Assembly: GCA_004297825.1 (NCBI GenBank)
Contig: SCSX01000068.1
Location: 92,651-156,650 of the forward strand
Origin: Spirochaetota bacterium
GTDB taxonomy: Bacteria > Spirochaetota > UBA4802 > UBA5368
Length of the DNA: 64,000 nt
Direction: 5' to 3'
Both the position numbers and the translations under genes were made by a program. The notes under the pieces were generated by a model. That model had not been told where the DNA came from. It did not search any database and saw only the letters and a list, made by a program, of their open reading frames with translations. Each line of letters starts with the position of its first letter. Positions within the stretch are counted from its first letter, which is position 1. Shown in pieces: positions 1-7,577 of the stretch.

Positions 1-53
1 CGATTCGCGAACAGGCTGTATCGGACCCCTTTCCCCGAACGGAGCGAAATGCG

Positions 54-1451
54 TCACGCCTTCCCGGGACGCCGCTTGACCTTCGTCTGAGCGCGCTCCG
101 CGGCGCGCTTTTTGAAAATGGGAACGATGAGGGCCGTATACAGGAACATGCAGAGGAGGAAGAGCCCCATGACGACCGCAACCCAGTAATTATTGAAAAG
201 CTCCTTCCCGCTGTAATCCCTGGTAATGTCCGTGAAGATGCCCAGCATCAACAGGCCAAACACCGCCATCACGATCACCGGGATGACGATCCCGAAGGGC
301 ACCTTGTAGGAGCGCTCCATGTCCGGCTTTCGCTTCCGGAGCCTGATCACGCACAGCGCGGCGACCACGTAGATGAAACACTCGAGCGCCGCGGCCATGA
401 TGATGACGAAGAAATACATGTCCGTGACGAGCGTCACGAGGCTTATGGCGATCGCGAAACAACCCAGGAAGAGGATCGCGACCCAGGGCGTCGCGTATAA
501 CGGGTGCAGTTTGCTGAACACGCGCGGCAGGACGTTGTCCCGCCCCATCGCGTAGGCGAAGCGCGAGGTGTTGAGGATGCCCGTATTGAAGGAGGTCATG
601 GACGCCAGTATGCTCATGATCGAAAAGGTCACCAGGCCCGCCGCGCCGAAAAGGTTTTTCCCGAACATGATGTGCGGTATGGGCGAACCGCTCTCGAGCT
701 GCGCCGTCGTGAGCCCGGAGAACATGGCGACGATGAACATGCTGTAGGTTATAGAGAGCAGTCCCACGGCCAGGAGCATGCCCTTCCCGACGGTCTTGTA
801 ATCGGTGGTCTCCTCGGCCAGCGGCGCGACCCACTCGAAGCCCACGAAGAGGAAGACCCCCACGGCCGCCGCCTGCATGACGTTTTCAAACGTGAATTTC
901 GCGCTCTTCGCCGCCAGGCTGAAGTTTATATCGATGGTGGCGAAGGCGTACAGGGACACCCCGATCATGAACGCGACCATCACGTAGGTCATGATGTCCT
1001 GCGCGACACCCGAGATGAACACGCCCCTGAAGTTGATGAGCATGATGAAAAGGATGAATATGATCGTCCAGAAGATTTTGTCGTAGAACGGGTTGAATAT
1101 AGAGAAGACCGACGAGAGCACGCTCGAGAGGAGGTAGCTTTCCGCGCCCACCATCGAGATGCCCAGCAGCACGTAGAACATGCCGATGACGATCGATGTC
1201 TTCTCGTTGAAGGCCTGTTGTATGAAAAGCTTTATCCCCGCGGCCGTCGGGTAGAGCGCCGTGAGCTCCGAGAAACACATCGCCGAGAGCAGGCAGAAAA
1301 ATCCCGCGACGAGTATGGAAATCCATGCGAGCTCGCCCACGAGTATGGTGGCCACCTGGATGCCCGCGACGTAGCACGAGGTCGCGATGGCCATCCCGGT
1401 GGATGCGGAAATGACGGTACGAAGTTTTATTACCTTTTTCAATTCAGCCAT
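54..1451 (-). CDS. APC-superfamily amino acid permease
   Basis: This is a 465-residue, highly hydrophobic inner-membrane protein with about 12 predicted membrane spans. Its N-terminus runs straight into TM1 with a small-residue Thr-Gly-Met segment (about residues 15-25), as in the amino acid/polyamine/organocation superfamily. A basic tail (last ~20 residues) should be cytoplasmic. The ATG start at 1451 has a GGAGG ribosome site six bases upstream. It is the last gene of a minus-strand run aminotransferase - SCP2 protein - permease, with gaps of 32 and 96 bp. By family it imports or exchanges an amino acid or amine; the class-III aminotransferase upstream suggests an amine or omega-amino acid, but the substrate cannot be read from the sequence. 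Confidence 0.85.
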   Translation of the reverse strand: MAELKKVIKLRTVISASTGMAIATSCYVAGIQVATILVGELAWISILVAGFFCLLSAMCFSELTALYPTAAGIKLFIQQAFNEKTSIVIGMFYVLLGISMVGAESYLLSSVLSSVFSIFNPFYDKIFWTIIFILFIMLINFRGVFISGVAQDIMTYVMVAFMIGVSLYAFATIDINFSLAAKSAKFTFENVMQAAAVGVFLFVGFEWVAPLAEETTDYKTVGKGMLLAVGLLSITYSMFIVAMFSGLTTAQLESGSPIPHIMFGKNLFGAAGLVTFSIMSILASMTSFNTGILNTSRFAYAMGRDNVLPRVFSKLHPLYATPWVAILFLGCFAIAISLVTLVTDMYFFVIIMAAALECFIYVVAALCVIRLRKRKPDMERSYKVPFGIVIPVIVMAVFGLLMLGIFTDITRDYSGKELFNNYWVAVVMGLFLLCMFLYTALIVPIFKKRAAERAQTKVKRRPGKA

Positions 1452-1547
1452 TATATCCTCCTGTCAAAATGTCAAACAAAGGCGTGTAAGAAATGGAGAG
1501 GCAATCGCCGTTATCCTTTATCCCCCTATCTCCTGTTCCGTTGCCTT

Positions 1548-1904
1548 TTAATCCGGCCAGATTATCATCGTGATGGCGTCGATGCGCACGATGTCTTCCT
1601 GGCTCGCCTTCACGCGAATCTCGCCCTGCAGGTATTTCTGCGAGGGGTTCAGGTCTCCCCAGAACATGTCGCACAGGTCCTCGCTCTTCGCGGTGACGAT
1701 CACGTCCGGGGTCCCCTTCGCGCCGGGCTCGCAGGAGAGGATCTCTCCCTTGACCACGTTCATAGTGAACTGCTCTCCCGTCTCCTCCGCATTGAAGTGA
1801 ATGAGCTTCGTCCAGTCCCGCTGCATCTTGCGCAGCCTCTTGTTTTCGTTGCACTGTACCGTGTAATCGGCCAGCGCCTCAAGGATTTCGCCGCTTGTCG
1901 CCAT
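1548..1904 (-). CDS. SCP2 sterol-binding-domain protein
   Basis: This 118-residue soluble protein has no signal peptide and consists of a single SCP2-like lipid-binding fold. Visible family features are the N-terminal amphipathic helix, the central strand with Phe-Thr-Met-Asn-Val (about residues 46-50), and the Lys-Tyr-Leu-Gln-Gly-Glu-Ile turn (about 89-95), which matches the usual G-x-I segment near the end of SCP2 domains. The ATG at 1904 follows a strong AAGGAGG site. In the family the domain binds hydrophobic or acyl-CoA-like ligands. It sits between a class-III aminotransferase and an amino acid permease, an unusual pairing whose purpose is unknown; a lipid or CoA-linked intermediate is conceivable. 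Confidence 0.75.
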   Translation of the reverse strand: MATSGEILEALADYTVQCNENKRLRKMQRDWTKLIHFNAEETGEQFTMNVVKGEILSCEPGAKGTPDVIVTAKSEDLCDMFWGDLNPSQKYLQGEIRVKASQEDIVRIDAITMIIWPD

Positions 1905-1936
1905 GTAAGTCCTCCTTTTCCGTTAGTAGAAATATG

Positions 1937-3205
1937 TCAGTCGTTTTTCCCCAGGCCCGCTTCCTTCGAAAGCTCCCTGACGGAATCCTCGAGCGCGTTC
2001 AGCACGAAGTCCACCTCATCCGGTGTGATGACCAGCGGCGGCATGAGGCGGCAGATGCTCGGGTCGTTGCCCGTGTAGATCGCGATGACGCCCCTGTCCG
2101 CCATCTTCCTCGAGAGCCGGGGGCCGATAGACTCGTTCGTGTATTGCAGACCCATCATGAGTCCCTTCTGGCGCACCTCGAGGAGAAGGTCCGGAAAGTC
2201 TTTCAACAGCCTGTCGAAGCCGGTGCGGAAGCGCGCGCCCATTTTCTGCGCGTTGCCCGCGAGGTCGTGCTTCTGAATGTAATCGATCGCGGCCAGTCCC
2301 ACGATGCAGCCCAGGTCCGAGCCGCCGAACGTCGAGAGGTGTATGAAGGGATGCGGGACGAAGAAATCCATTATCTCTTCCTTGAATATCGTCGCGGAGA
2401 TCGGGTATATCCCTCCGCTCAGCGACTTCGCGACGGTCATGATGTCGGGTACGACGTCCCAGTGCTCACACGCAAACATTTTGCCCGTGCGCGCGAAACC
2501 GGTCTGTATCTCGTCCAGGATGAGCATGATCTCACGCTCGTCGCAAAGGGCGCGCACCGCCGCCAGGTAGCCGTCGGGCGGGATGTGTATTCCCCCCTCT
2601 CCCTGTATCGTCTCCAGGAGAATGCCCGCCGTATCGTCCGTCACCGTTTTTTTGAGCGCCTCGATATCGCCAAAAGGCACCAGCTTGAATCCCGGCATGA
2701 GCGGCTGGAAGGGCTCCTTGTAGGAATCGCGCCCTATTGCCGAGAGCGCGAACCCCGTGTGGCCGTGGTAGGATTTATGCGTGGAGATGATCTCCGTCTT
2801 CATCGTGTAGCCGCGCGCGAGCTTGATGGCCGCGTCGATCGCCTCCCCGCCCCCGACGCCGAAAACCGTGCACTTGAGATCGCCCGGGGTGATCTCCGCG
2901 AGCTTTTTCGCGAGGTCCGCCTTCTGCTTCGAGCAGAGCAGGAACACCCCGATATCGTACTGATCGAGCGCCTTCTTGAGCGCCTCGACGATTTCACGGT
3001 TGTGCCTGCCCACGTTCATGATCCCGGAGCCCGTCTGGCAGTCGATGTACTTCTTTCCGGTGATATCCCAGACGCTCGCGCCTTCGCGCCGGTCCTCGAT
3101 AATGTCCAGGCCCACGCTCTTCATGGTGCGCACCTTCATGGGGCTTATGTGCTTCTGAAAATCGGCGAGTGCTGCTTCCTTTATTTGCTTCGCATCGTGT
3201 TCCAT
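1937..3205 (-). CDS. Class-III PLP-dependent aminotransferase (omega/4-aminobutyrate type)
   Basis: This 422-residue cytoplasmic enzyme has the full length typical of the 4-aminobutyrate/ornithine/putrescine aminotransferase family. PLP-binding signatures are present: the Gly-rich phosphate-binding turn VGGGEA near residues 117-122, the aromatic SYHGHT motif (145-150), DEIQTGFARTG with Asp231 contacting the pyridine nitrogen, and the Schiff-base lysine Lys260 in TVAKSLSGG. The ATG at 3205 follows GGAGG. It transfers an amino group from an omega-amine or amino acid to a 2-oxo acid. The downstream SCP2 protein and APC permease look co-transcribed. The exact amino donor cannot be assigned. Confidence 0.9.
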   Translation of the reverse strand: MEHDAKQIKEAALADFQKHISPMKVRTMKSVGLDIIEDRREGASVWDITGKKYIDCQTGSGIMNVGRHNREIVEALKKALDQYDIGVFLLCSKQKADLAKKLAEITPGDLKCTVFGVGGGEAIDAAIKLARGYTMKTEIISTHKSYHGHTGFALSAIGRDSYKEPFQPLMPGFKLVPFGDIEALKKTVTDDTAGILLETIQGEGGIHIPPDGYLAAVRALCDEREIMLILDEIQTGFARTGKMFACEHWDVVPDIMTVAKSLSGGIYPISATIFKEEIMDFFVPHPFIHLSTFGGSDLGCIVGLAAIDYIQKHDLAGNAQKMGARFRTGFDRLLKDFPDLLLEVRQKGLMMGLQYTNESIGPRLSRKMADRGVIAIYTGNDPSICRLMPPLVITPDEVDFVLNALEDSVRELSKEAGLGKND

Positions 3206-3255
3206 GTGCCTCCTCCCGCCGCACCGGGCCGCGGTGCCGGCGTAATTTTATATCG

Positions 3256-3265
3256 GTCAATTGAC
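3256..3265. promoter_or_regulatory. Palindrome in divergent intergenic region 3206-3543
   Basis: The 338-bp gap separates the divergent aminotransferase operon (minus) and small Cys protein (plus). It holds a perfect 10-bp palindrome, GTCAATTGAC, about 50 bp upstream of the aminotransferase start, surrounded by AT-rich sequence (TATAT). This could be an operator, but a 10-bp palindrome can occur by chance. No other feature is supported in this gap apart from the ribosome site GGAAGGAAAG before the gene at 3544. Confidence 0.25.
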
Positions 3266-3543
3266 TAATATATACGAAGGGGCGGTTTCGTGTCATTCCC
3301 TTTTTTTCGTTGTCAGTCAAATTTGCCGTTTTTTCCGGAAGGGGTCCGCGGATGCGTGGAAAACGCCCCAACGCATGTTCGGGATAAATTCACCCCCATC
3401 ACGGGCGGTCCCGAAAAGGTACCGGGATCCCTATCGAGCACCTGCCGCTCTTTCTATATATTTTATCGGCACGATAATATTTCATTGTATTCCCTTCCCC
3501 GGCAGTATATACTTGCCGTATATTCATTCCGGGAAGGAAAGCC

Positions 3544-3753
3544 ATGACGCTTGAAGACTGCAAGACGTGCGAAAAACACAGTTATCACGGCAACGGTTTC
3601 GTGATCTGCCACTACTGGAACATGAACGAGCAGCGGATCACCCGCACCGGGGAAGCCAACATCGTGCACATCATCTCCTGCCCCAAGGAAAGCGATATCG
3701 AGGTCGACCAGAAGAAGGAATTCCGGCCCCGGTGGAATAAAAGCCTGTACTGA
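3544..3753 (+). CDS. Small four-cysteine protein, unknown function
   Basis: This is a 69-residue soluble protein with no signal or membrane segment. Four cysteines are at positions 6, 9, 22 and 46 (CKTC, then VICHY, then IISCP), with histidines nearby, which could form a small zinc or Fe-S site. The ATG has a good purine-rich site (GGAAGG) eight to ten bases upstream, and the composition is protein-like, so the gene is probably real despite its size. It is followed 46 bp later by an ICMT-type methyltransferase on the same strand and may be co-transcribed with it. I do not recognise a named family. Confidence 0.55.
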   Translation: MTLEDCKTCEKHSYHGNGFVICHYWNMNEQRITRTGEANIVHIISCPKESDIEVDQKKEFRPRWNKSLY

Positions 3754-3799
3754 CCACTGCACCCGGGAATCCCCCGACTCGCGCACACAAGGAGGTGCA

Positions 3800-4333
3800 A
3801 TGAATGCCGTGACTATCGTGCGCCATATCGCCGGGTATGCGGTCGGGATTTCGATTTTCTTTATGCTGATCCCCTGGGGACTACTCCTGTTGTCGATACA
3901 TGCCGATCCCGTGATCGGGGTGGGAATATTCGAGGTTTCCATCGTGCGGACGGTCGTATCGGCGCTCATCCTGACGCCCGGCGTCGTCTTTATGCTCTGG
4001 TCCAACGCGGCGCTGTTCTTGATAGGAAAAGGTGGACCCACGGACGGCCTTGGAATCGCTATCAGCCCCCGGACGCGGCATCTGGTGATCCGGGGCCCCT
4101 ACCGCTACTCGCGCAATCCCATGGTCTTTGGCGCCCTGTCCGGCTACTTCGCGTTCGCGGTCTACCTCGATTCCGCGGCGGCGCTCTTAACGCTCGCCGC
4201 GTTCGTCCCCCTCATTGTGGCGTACCTGAAAGCCACGGAGGAGAAGCGCCTTGAGCGGGACTTTGGCGAAGAATACCGCGCGTACCGCCGGCGCGTATCG
4301 ATGATATTCCCGCTGCCCCCGCGGCGGGACTGA
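3800..4333 (+). CDS. Isoprenylcysteine carboxyl methyltransferase-family integral membrane protein
   Basis: This 177-residue membrane protein has four to five hydrophobic segments. The C-terminal half carries the ICMT/PEMT-type SAM-binding signature: GPYRYSRNPM (about residues 99-108), then EEKRLERDFGEEYRAYRRRV (about 146-165), where the paired glutamates and the Y-x-x-Y-x-x-x-V ending are characteristic. Bacterial members are putative membrane-embedded methyltransferases whose substrate is generally unknown. The ATG follows AAGGAGG. It converges with the minus-strand SAM methyltransferase ending at 4364, leaving a 30-bp gap. Confidence 0.75.
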   Translation: MNAVTIVRHIAGYAVGISIFFMLIPWGLLLLSIHADPVIGVGIFEVSIVRTVVSALILTPGVVFMLWSNAALFLIGKGGPTDGLGIAISPRTRHLVIRGPYRYSRNPMVFGALSGYFAFAVYLDSAAALLTLAAFVPLIVAYLKATEEKRLERDFGEEYRAYRRRVSMIFPLPPRRD

Positions 4334-4363
4334 GCGTATCGGCCCCCCGGTCGCGGAGGAAAT

Positions 4364-5014
4364 TCATTTCTTCCCCAGCACATAATATATGGAACGGAAC
4401 AGGTCCGGCTTTTTTTTGAATTCCAGTATCTCCTTCATTTCGTCCCGGAAGGCCGATGAGTCTTCCATCCCGCCAATGGCCTTCTCCAGGCAGCGGTAGT
4501 ATCCGTGCCCCCACGCGTCCTCCCACAGCTCGAACGCATCGACCAGGTCAAGACCGTTGTTACGAAAGGAATTCCTCTTTTCGGCATCGTGCTTCAATTC
4601 ATCGTGAATGAGGAGATACCCGCCCCGCCGCGCAAGCCCGGCGAGGATCGGGAGCCCCGTGGCAAATCCCACGACATTCAGGAGTCCTTCGGCAACGACG
4701 ATGTCGAAGGCGCCCCCCGCGAGCCCCTGCTCGTGAAGGCTTGCCCGTGCCGTCGTTAGTCGTCCCGACATGCCGCACGCGCGGGCCTTTTCGGTGAGGC
4801 GCTCGAGGGAGAGCGCATCCGGGTCGACGGCGCGCACCGTCCCGTCGCACGCGCGCATCAGCGCGAGTGCGGGCTCCCCTGTCCCGCATCCCGCGTCCAG
4901 GATGCGCGGCTTTTCAATGCGCGGAATGCGGTAGAAGGCCCTGATCGTGTACCTGGTCAGGTTTCGCCTGCACGCATCCCTGATTTCCAGCCTGATTCTC
5001 AGCGCGTCATCCAT
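4364..5014 (-). CDS. Class I SAM-dependent methyltransferase
   Basis: This 216-residue soluble protein has a Rossmann methyltransferase core. Motif I is ILDAGCGTGEPAL (about residues 38-50), the acidic residue after strand 2 sits in AVDPD (about 59-63), and motif IV is FDIVVAEGLLNVV (about 102-114). The last ~60 residues (Trp- and Tyr-rich) probably form a substrate-specific cap. No neighbour reveals the substrate; candidates are a small molecule or a quinone- or lipid-like acceptor. The ATG at 5014 is the first codon of the domain and is preceded by a GGGGAAG site. It is probably transcribed separately from the downstream-reading symporter gene. Confidence 0.75.
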   Translation of the reverse strand: MDDALRIRLEIRDACRRNLTRYTIRAFYRIPRIEKPRILDAGCGTGEPALALMRACDGTVRAVDPDALSLERLTEKARACGMSGRLTTARASLHEQGLAGGAFDIVVAEGLLNVVGFATGLPILAGLARRGGYLLIHDELKHDAEKRNSFRNNGLDLVDAFELWEDAWGHGYYRCLEKAIGGMEDSSAFRDEMKEILEFKKKPDLFRSIYYVLGKK

Positions 5015-5082
5015 ATGAGGCTTCCCCTGTATTCACGTGTATCGGCCCGATCCCCTTGGCCGCTGCCGTTAACGCGCCTCGC

Positions 5083-6441
5083 TCACGCCTTGGCGCTCCG
5101 CTCCTCCCTCCCGCGAATCTGCGCCCGAATCTCTTCGTAACGCCGTCTGTCGATGGGATACAGGAACAGGAATACGAGACCGCCGATAAAAAAGGCGGCC
5201 GTGATGGGACCCACGAGGAGGCGAATCCCCAGGAGCGATTCCGCGCTCTGCACCGCGTCGGGAACGTAGCCGAATATCCCGAGCACGAGACCCACGAAGA
5301 GCCCGGCCAGGGCCTGACCGATCTTGATCATGAAGGTCCACAGCCCGTAATATACGCCCTCGCGTCGCACGCCGCTGTTCGCGTAGTCGTAATCGATGGT
5401 GTCGGGGATGATCGCCCAGGGCATGACATAATGCGCCGAAAGCCCGATGCCCGTCACGAACATGACCCCGTAGACGAAATAGATTCCCGCGACGTGCCCC
5501 ATGAAAAAAATGAGCATGCACGCGATGGACACCACGGACATCCCCAGGATGTAGGTGAGCCGCTTCCCGATTTTTCCCGAGAGCCAGACTGCGCCCGGGA
5601 TGAAGGCCATGGAGGTGATGAGCATGATGACGGAGGCGGGGGTGATAAGCTTCTCGTCGTTGAAGAGGTATTTGAAATAATAGATGAGCGTGGCAGTGAC
5701 GACGGTGACGCCGCAGGTGTTGAGCGTCCACGCGCCGAGAATCAGCACAAAGGGCCTGTTCCGGAACGCCTCGCGGTTGGAGCCGAAGATGCCGTGTGTT
5801 TCCGCGCCCCCCGCGCGCGCGGGCTCGCGCACCGCGAAGAAGGGCGTGAGCACCGAGAACACGATCATGGCGCCGAAGATCGCGCCCATGGCCATGAACC
5901 CCGTGGTCCGGTCGCCAAACCCCATGATGATGGGCATGCCCGCCCCGGCGCCCAGTATCGTGCCCACGCACGCGTACATGGACTTGTACCCGGTAAGCGA
6001 GGTGCGCTCGTTGTAGTCGGAGGTGAGCTCGGGCATGAGCGCGTTATATGGTACGTTGGCGCACGAGTAGGTCAGGCACAGCAGGATGAAAGACGCGCAT
6101 GCCCACACGAACATGGACGACTGGCTCGCGGCGTGCGGATTGGTGAACATGAGCATGTACGCGAGCCCGAAGGGAACGGCCCCGAACAGGAACCAGGGGC
6201 GGCGCCTCCCCATGCCGCTCTTCGTCCGGTCCGAAAGGAAGCCCACCGCGGGATCGATGAACGCGTCGAGCGCCTTGCCCGCCATGATGGCGAGCCCCGC
6301 GAGCCCCGCCGAAAGTCCCACCTCGTCGGTCAGGTAGTTCATGAGCCAGAACGCCATGGTGATCCAGAATATGCTGCTCGAGAACTCGCCCGCGCCGTAG
6401 CCGAGCTTTAGTTTCAGGGGGAGTCTTGCTGACGTGGTCAT
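5083..6441 (-). CDS. MFS/GPH-family sugar:cation symporter (MelB-like)
   Basis: This 452-residue transporter has about 12 membrane spans. The family signature of the glycoside-pentoside-hexuronide:cation symporters lies between TM2 and TM3: KALDAFIDPAVGFLSDRTKS followed by GMGRRRPW, with Asp residues expected in cation coupling and the basic loop on the cytoplasmic side. I chose the ATG at 6441 rather than the upstream in-frame codon at 6459, because GGAGG stands five bases before it and the protein then begins just before TM1. It should import a glycoside or related solute with H+ or Na+; no catabolic gene beside it identifies the sugar. Confidence 0.85.
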   Translation of the reverse strand: MTTSARLPLKLKLGYGAGEFSSSIFWITMAFWLMNYLTDEVGLSAGLAGLAIMAGKALDAFIDPAVGFLSDRTKSGMGRRRPWFLFGAVPFGLAYMLMFTNPHAASQSSMFVWACASFILLCLTYSCANVPYNALMPELTSDYNERTSLTGYKSMYACVGTILGAGAGMPIIMGFGDRTTGFMAMGAIFGAMIVFSVLTPFFAVREPARAGGAETHGIFGSNREAFRNRPFVLILGAWTLNTCGVTVVTATLIYYFKYLFNDEKLITPASVIMLITSMAFIPGAVWLSGKIGKRLTYILGMSVVSIACMLIFFMGHVAGIYFVYGVMFVTGIGLSAHYVMPWAIIPDTIDYDYANSGVRREGVYYGLWTFMIKIGQALAGLFVGLVLGIFGYVPDAVQSAESLLGIRLLVGPITAAFFIGGLVFLFLYPIDRRRYEEIRAQIRGREERSAKA

Positions 6442-6708
6442 CGTCGCCTCCGTATGCATTCAAAAATCGGCATGCGCCGTGCCGAATGTCCTGGAACCCG
6501 GTGAGGCTGTGGCGGTAAAGATGCACATGGGGATCCAATTCCGGATGCCATACAGTACACAGGCGGTGCGGGGATAATTCAAGCGGTTTTCATGAGCGAG
6601 ACCGGATAAAGGGCCTTCTCTGCCCGGAATTTCCAGGGGTTACGAAATTTTATGCACAATTTCGGCGACCTGCGCCGGCAAGGCCTCAATCCCCGGTGAA
6701 TATTTTTC

Positions 6709-6735
6709 TTGACAAAAACGCACCCTGGTTATATT
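6709..6735 (+). promoter_or_regulatory. Candidate sigma-70 promoter of tetR
   Basis: TTGACA at 6709-6714 is a perfect -35 box; TATATT at 6730-6735 is a -10-like box with a short 15-bp spacer, and TATTTG at 6733 gives 18 bp. The palindromic operator at 6743-6768 lies immediately downstream, where a repressor would block the start of transcription. The remaining part of the 6442-6802 gap (upstream of the divergent symporter gene) shows no other feature I can support. Confidence 0.5.
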
Positions 6736-6742
6736 TGACCAT

Positions 6743-6768
6743 AATGTTTAACGTTATAGTTAAACATT
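6743..6768. promoter_or_regulatory. Palindromic operator upstream of tetR (likely autoregulation)
   Basis: A perfect inverted repeat has 10-bp arms AATGTTTAAC / GTTAAACATT separated by 6 bp (GTTATA). It overlaps the predicted transcription start of the TetR-family gene 35 bp downstream. The core TAAC-N6-GTTA recurs in a second palindrome in front of the RND gene (7525-7552), as expected for one regulator controlling both units. Confidence 0.7.
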
Positions 6769-6802
6769 TTTGTTAATACCACTGTGCGGGCGGACCGACA
6801 GC

Positions 6803-7450
6803 ATGACCTCGAAGAGCAAGATACTGAACGCAGCCATCGAAGTATTCGCCGAAAAAGGCAAGCACGGCGCCACCATGGACGAGATCGGCGGCCGCGCCGG
6901 GATCAACAAGGCGATGGTTTATTACTATTATACGAGCAAGGATATGCTGTACCATGAAGCGCTCATGGACATTATCAAGGAACAGAGCGGGAGATTCGCG
7001 ACGGACCCGCGCAGCGAACAAAATCCCGGCGGGCAAATCGCGACCATCGAGCGCCTGATCAGGAAATTTTTCTACGGCTTCAACCAGGATCAGAATAAGA
7101 GCAAAATCCTTTTCGAATCCCTCATAAATTATCCCAACGATCTGCACAAGGTCATCAAAAAGGTGACGGCGGAATCAGAGGGTCCCGAATTCTTCGCGGA
7201 AGAATTTCTGGGCGTGTTGAAAAAGGGCATTAAAAACAAGACATTCCGGAACATCAATCCCGAGCATACGCTGATAAGCATCCTGGGGATGAGTATCATC
7301 TACAACCTGATGGGAAAATCGATCGCCGAGACGTTTTTATCCATGCCGGTAGGAGACGAGAAGGCCTTCATTTCGAAAAGGGAGAAATCCATCACGGACC
7401 TGGTCCTGTACGGTATATGCACTCAGGACGCGGGGGGAAAGGGACAGTGA
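6803..7450 (+). CDS. TetR/AcrR-family transcriptional repressor
   Basis: This 215-residue regulator has an N-terminal helix-turn-helix (about residues 5-50): KILNAAIEVFAEKG, then ATMDEIGGRAGINKAMVYYY and the SKDMLYHEAL helix, all typical of TetR DNA-binding domains. The C-terminal ~160 residues are the variable ligand/dimerisation domain. An upstream in-frame TTG at 6770 would overlap the operator region, so ATG 6803 is preferred, though its ribosome site is weak. It stands 127 bp before the RND transporter gene in the same direction, and matching palindromes lie in front of both. It most likely represses itself and the pump and is released by a pump substrate; the inducer is unknown. Confidence 0.9.
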   Translation: MTSKSKILNAAIEVFAEKGKHGATMDEIGGRAGINKAMVYYYYTSKDMLYHEALMDIIKEQSGRFATDPRSEQNPGGQIATIERLIRKFFYGFNQDQNKSKILFESLINYPNDLHKVIKKVTAESEGPEFFAEEFLGVLKKGIKNKTFRNINPEHTLISILGMSIIYNLMGKSIAETFLSMPVGDEKAFISKREKSITDLVLYGICTQDAGGKGQ

Positions 7451-7524
7451 ATCGCGGATCGGAATACCGGACATCATCGGGTGAAATTCCGTATCGATCG
7501 CGTAAATTTCGGATTATTTTTCCA

Positions 7525-7552
7525 GTTTAACTAACTAATCGGTTAGTTAAAC
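7525..7552. promoter_or_regulatory. Palindromic operator upstream of the RND pump
   Basis: A perfect inverted repeat has 11-bp arms GTTTAACTAAC / GTTAGTTAAAC around a 6-bp spacer TAATCG, ending 25 bp before the RND start codon. It shares the TAAC-N6-GTTA core and outer GTTTAAC/GTTAAAC sequence with the palindrome in front of tetR and has the form of classic TetR-family operators. Confidence 0.75.
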
Positions 7553-7577
7553 GATAGTGTTGATCAAGGAGGACATC

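Noticed and set aside
504-2078. 524-codon open frame on the plus strand
   Set aside because: It runs antisense across the permease and SCP2 genes, is rich in Arg/His/Asp as expected of a GC-rich shadow frame, and shows no domain or ribosome site.
1895-3268. 457-codon plus-strand frame opposite the aminotransferase
   Set aside because: Arg/His/Val-rich antisense shadow of a well-supported gene with intact PLP residues on the other strand.
5056-6411. 451-codon plus-strand frame opposite the symporter
   Set aside because: Low-complexity His/Glu/Arg/Gly content; the opposite strand encodes a clear 12-span transporter.
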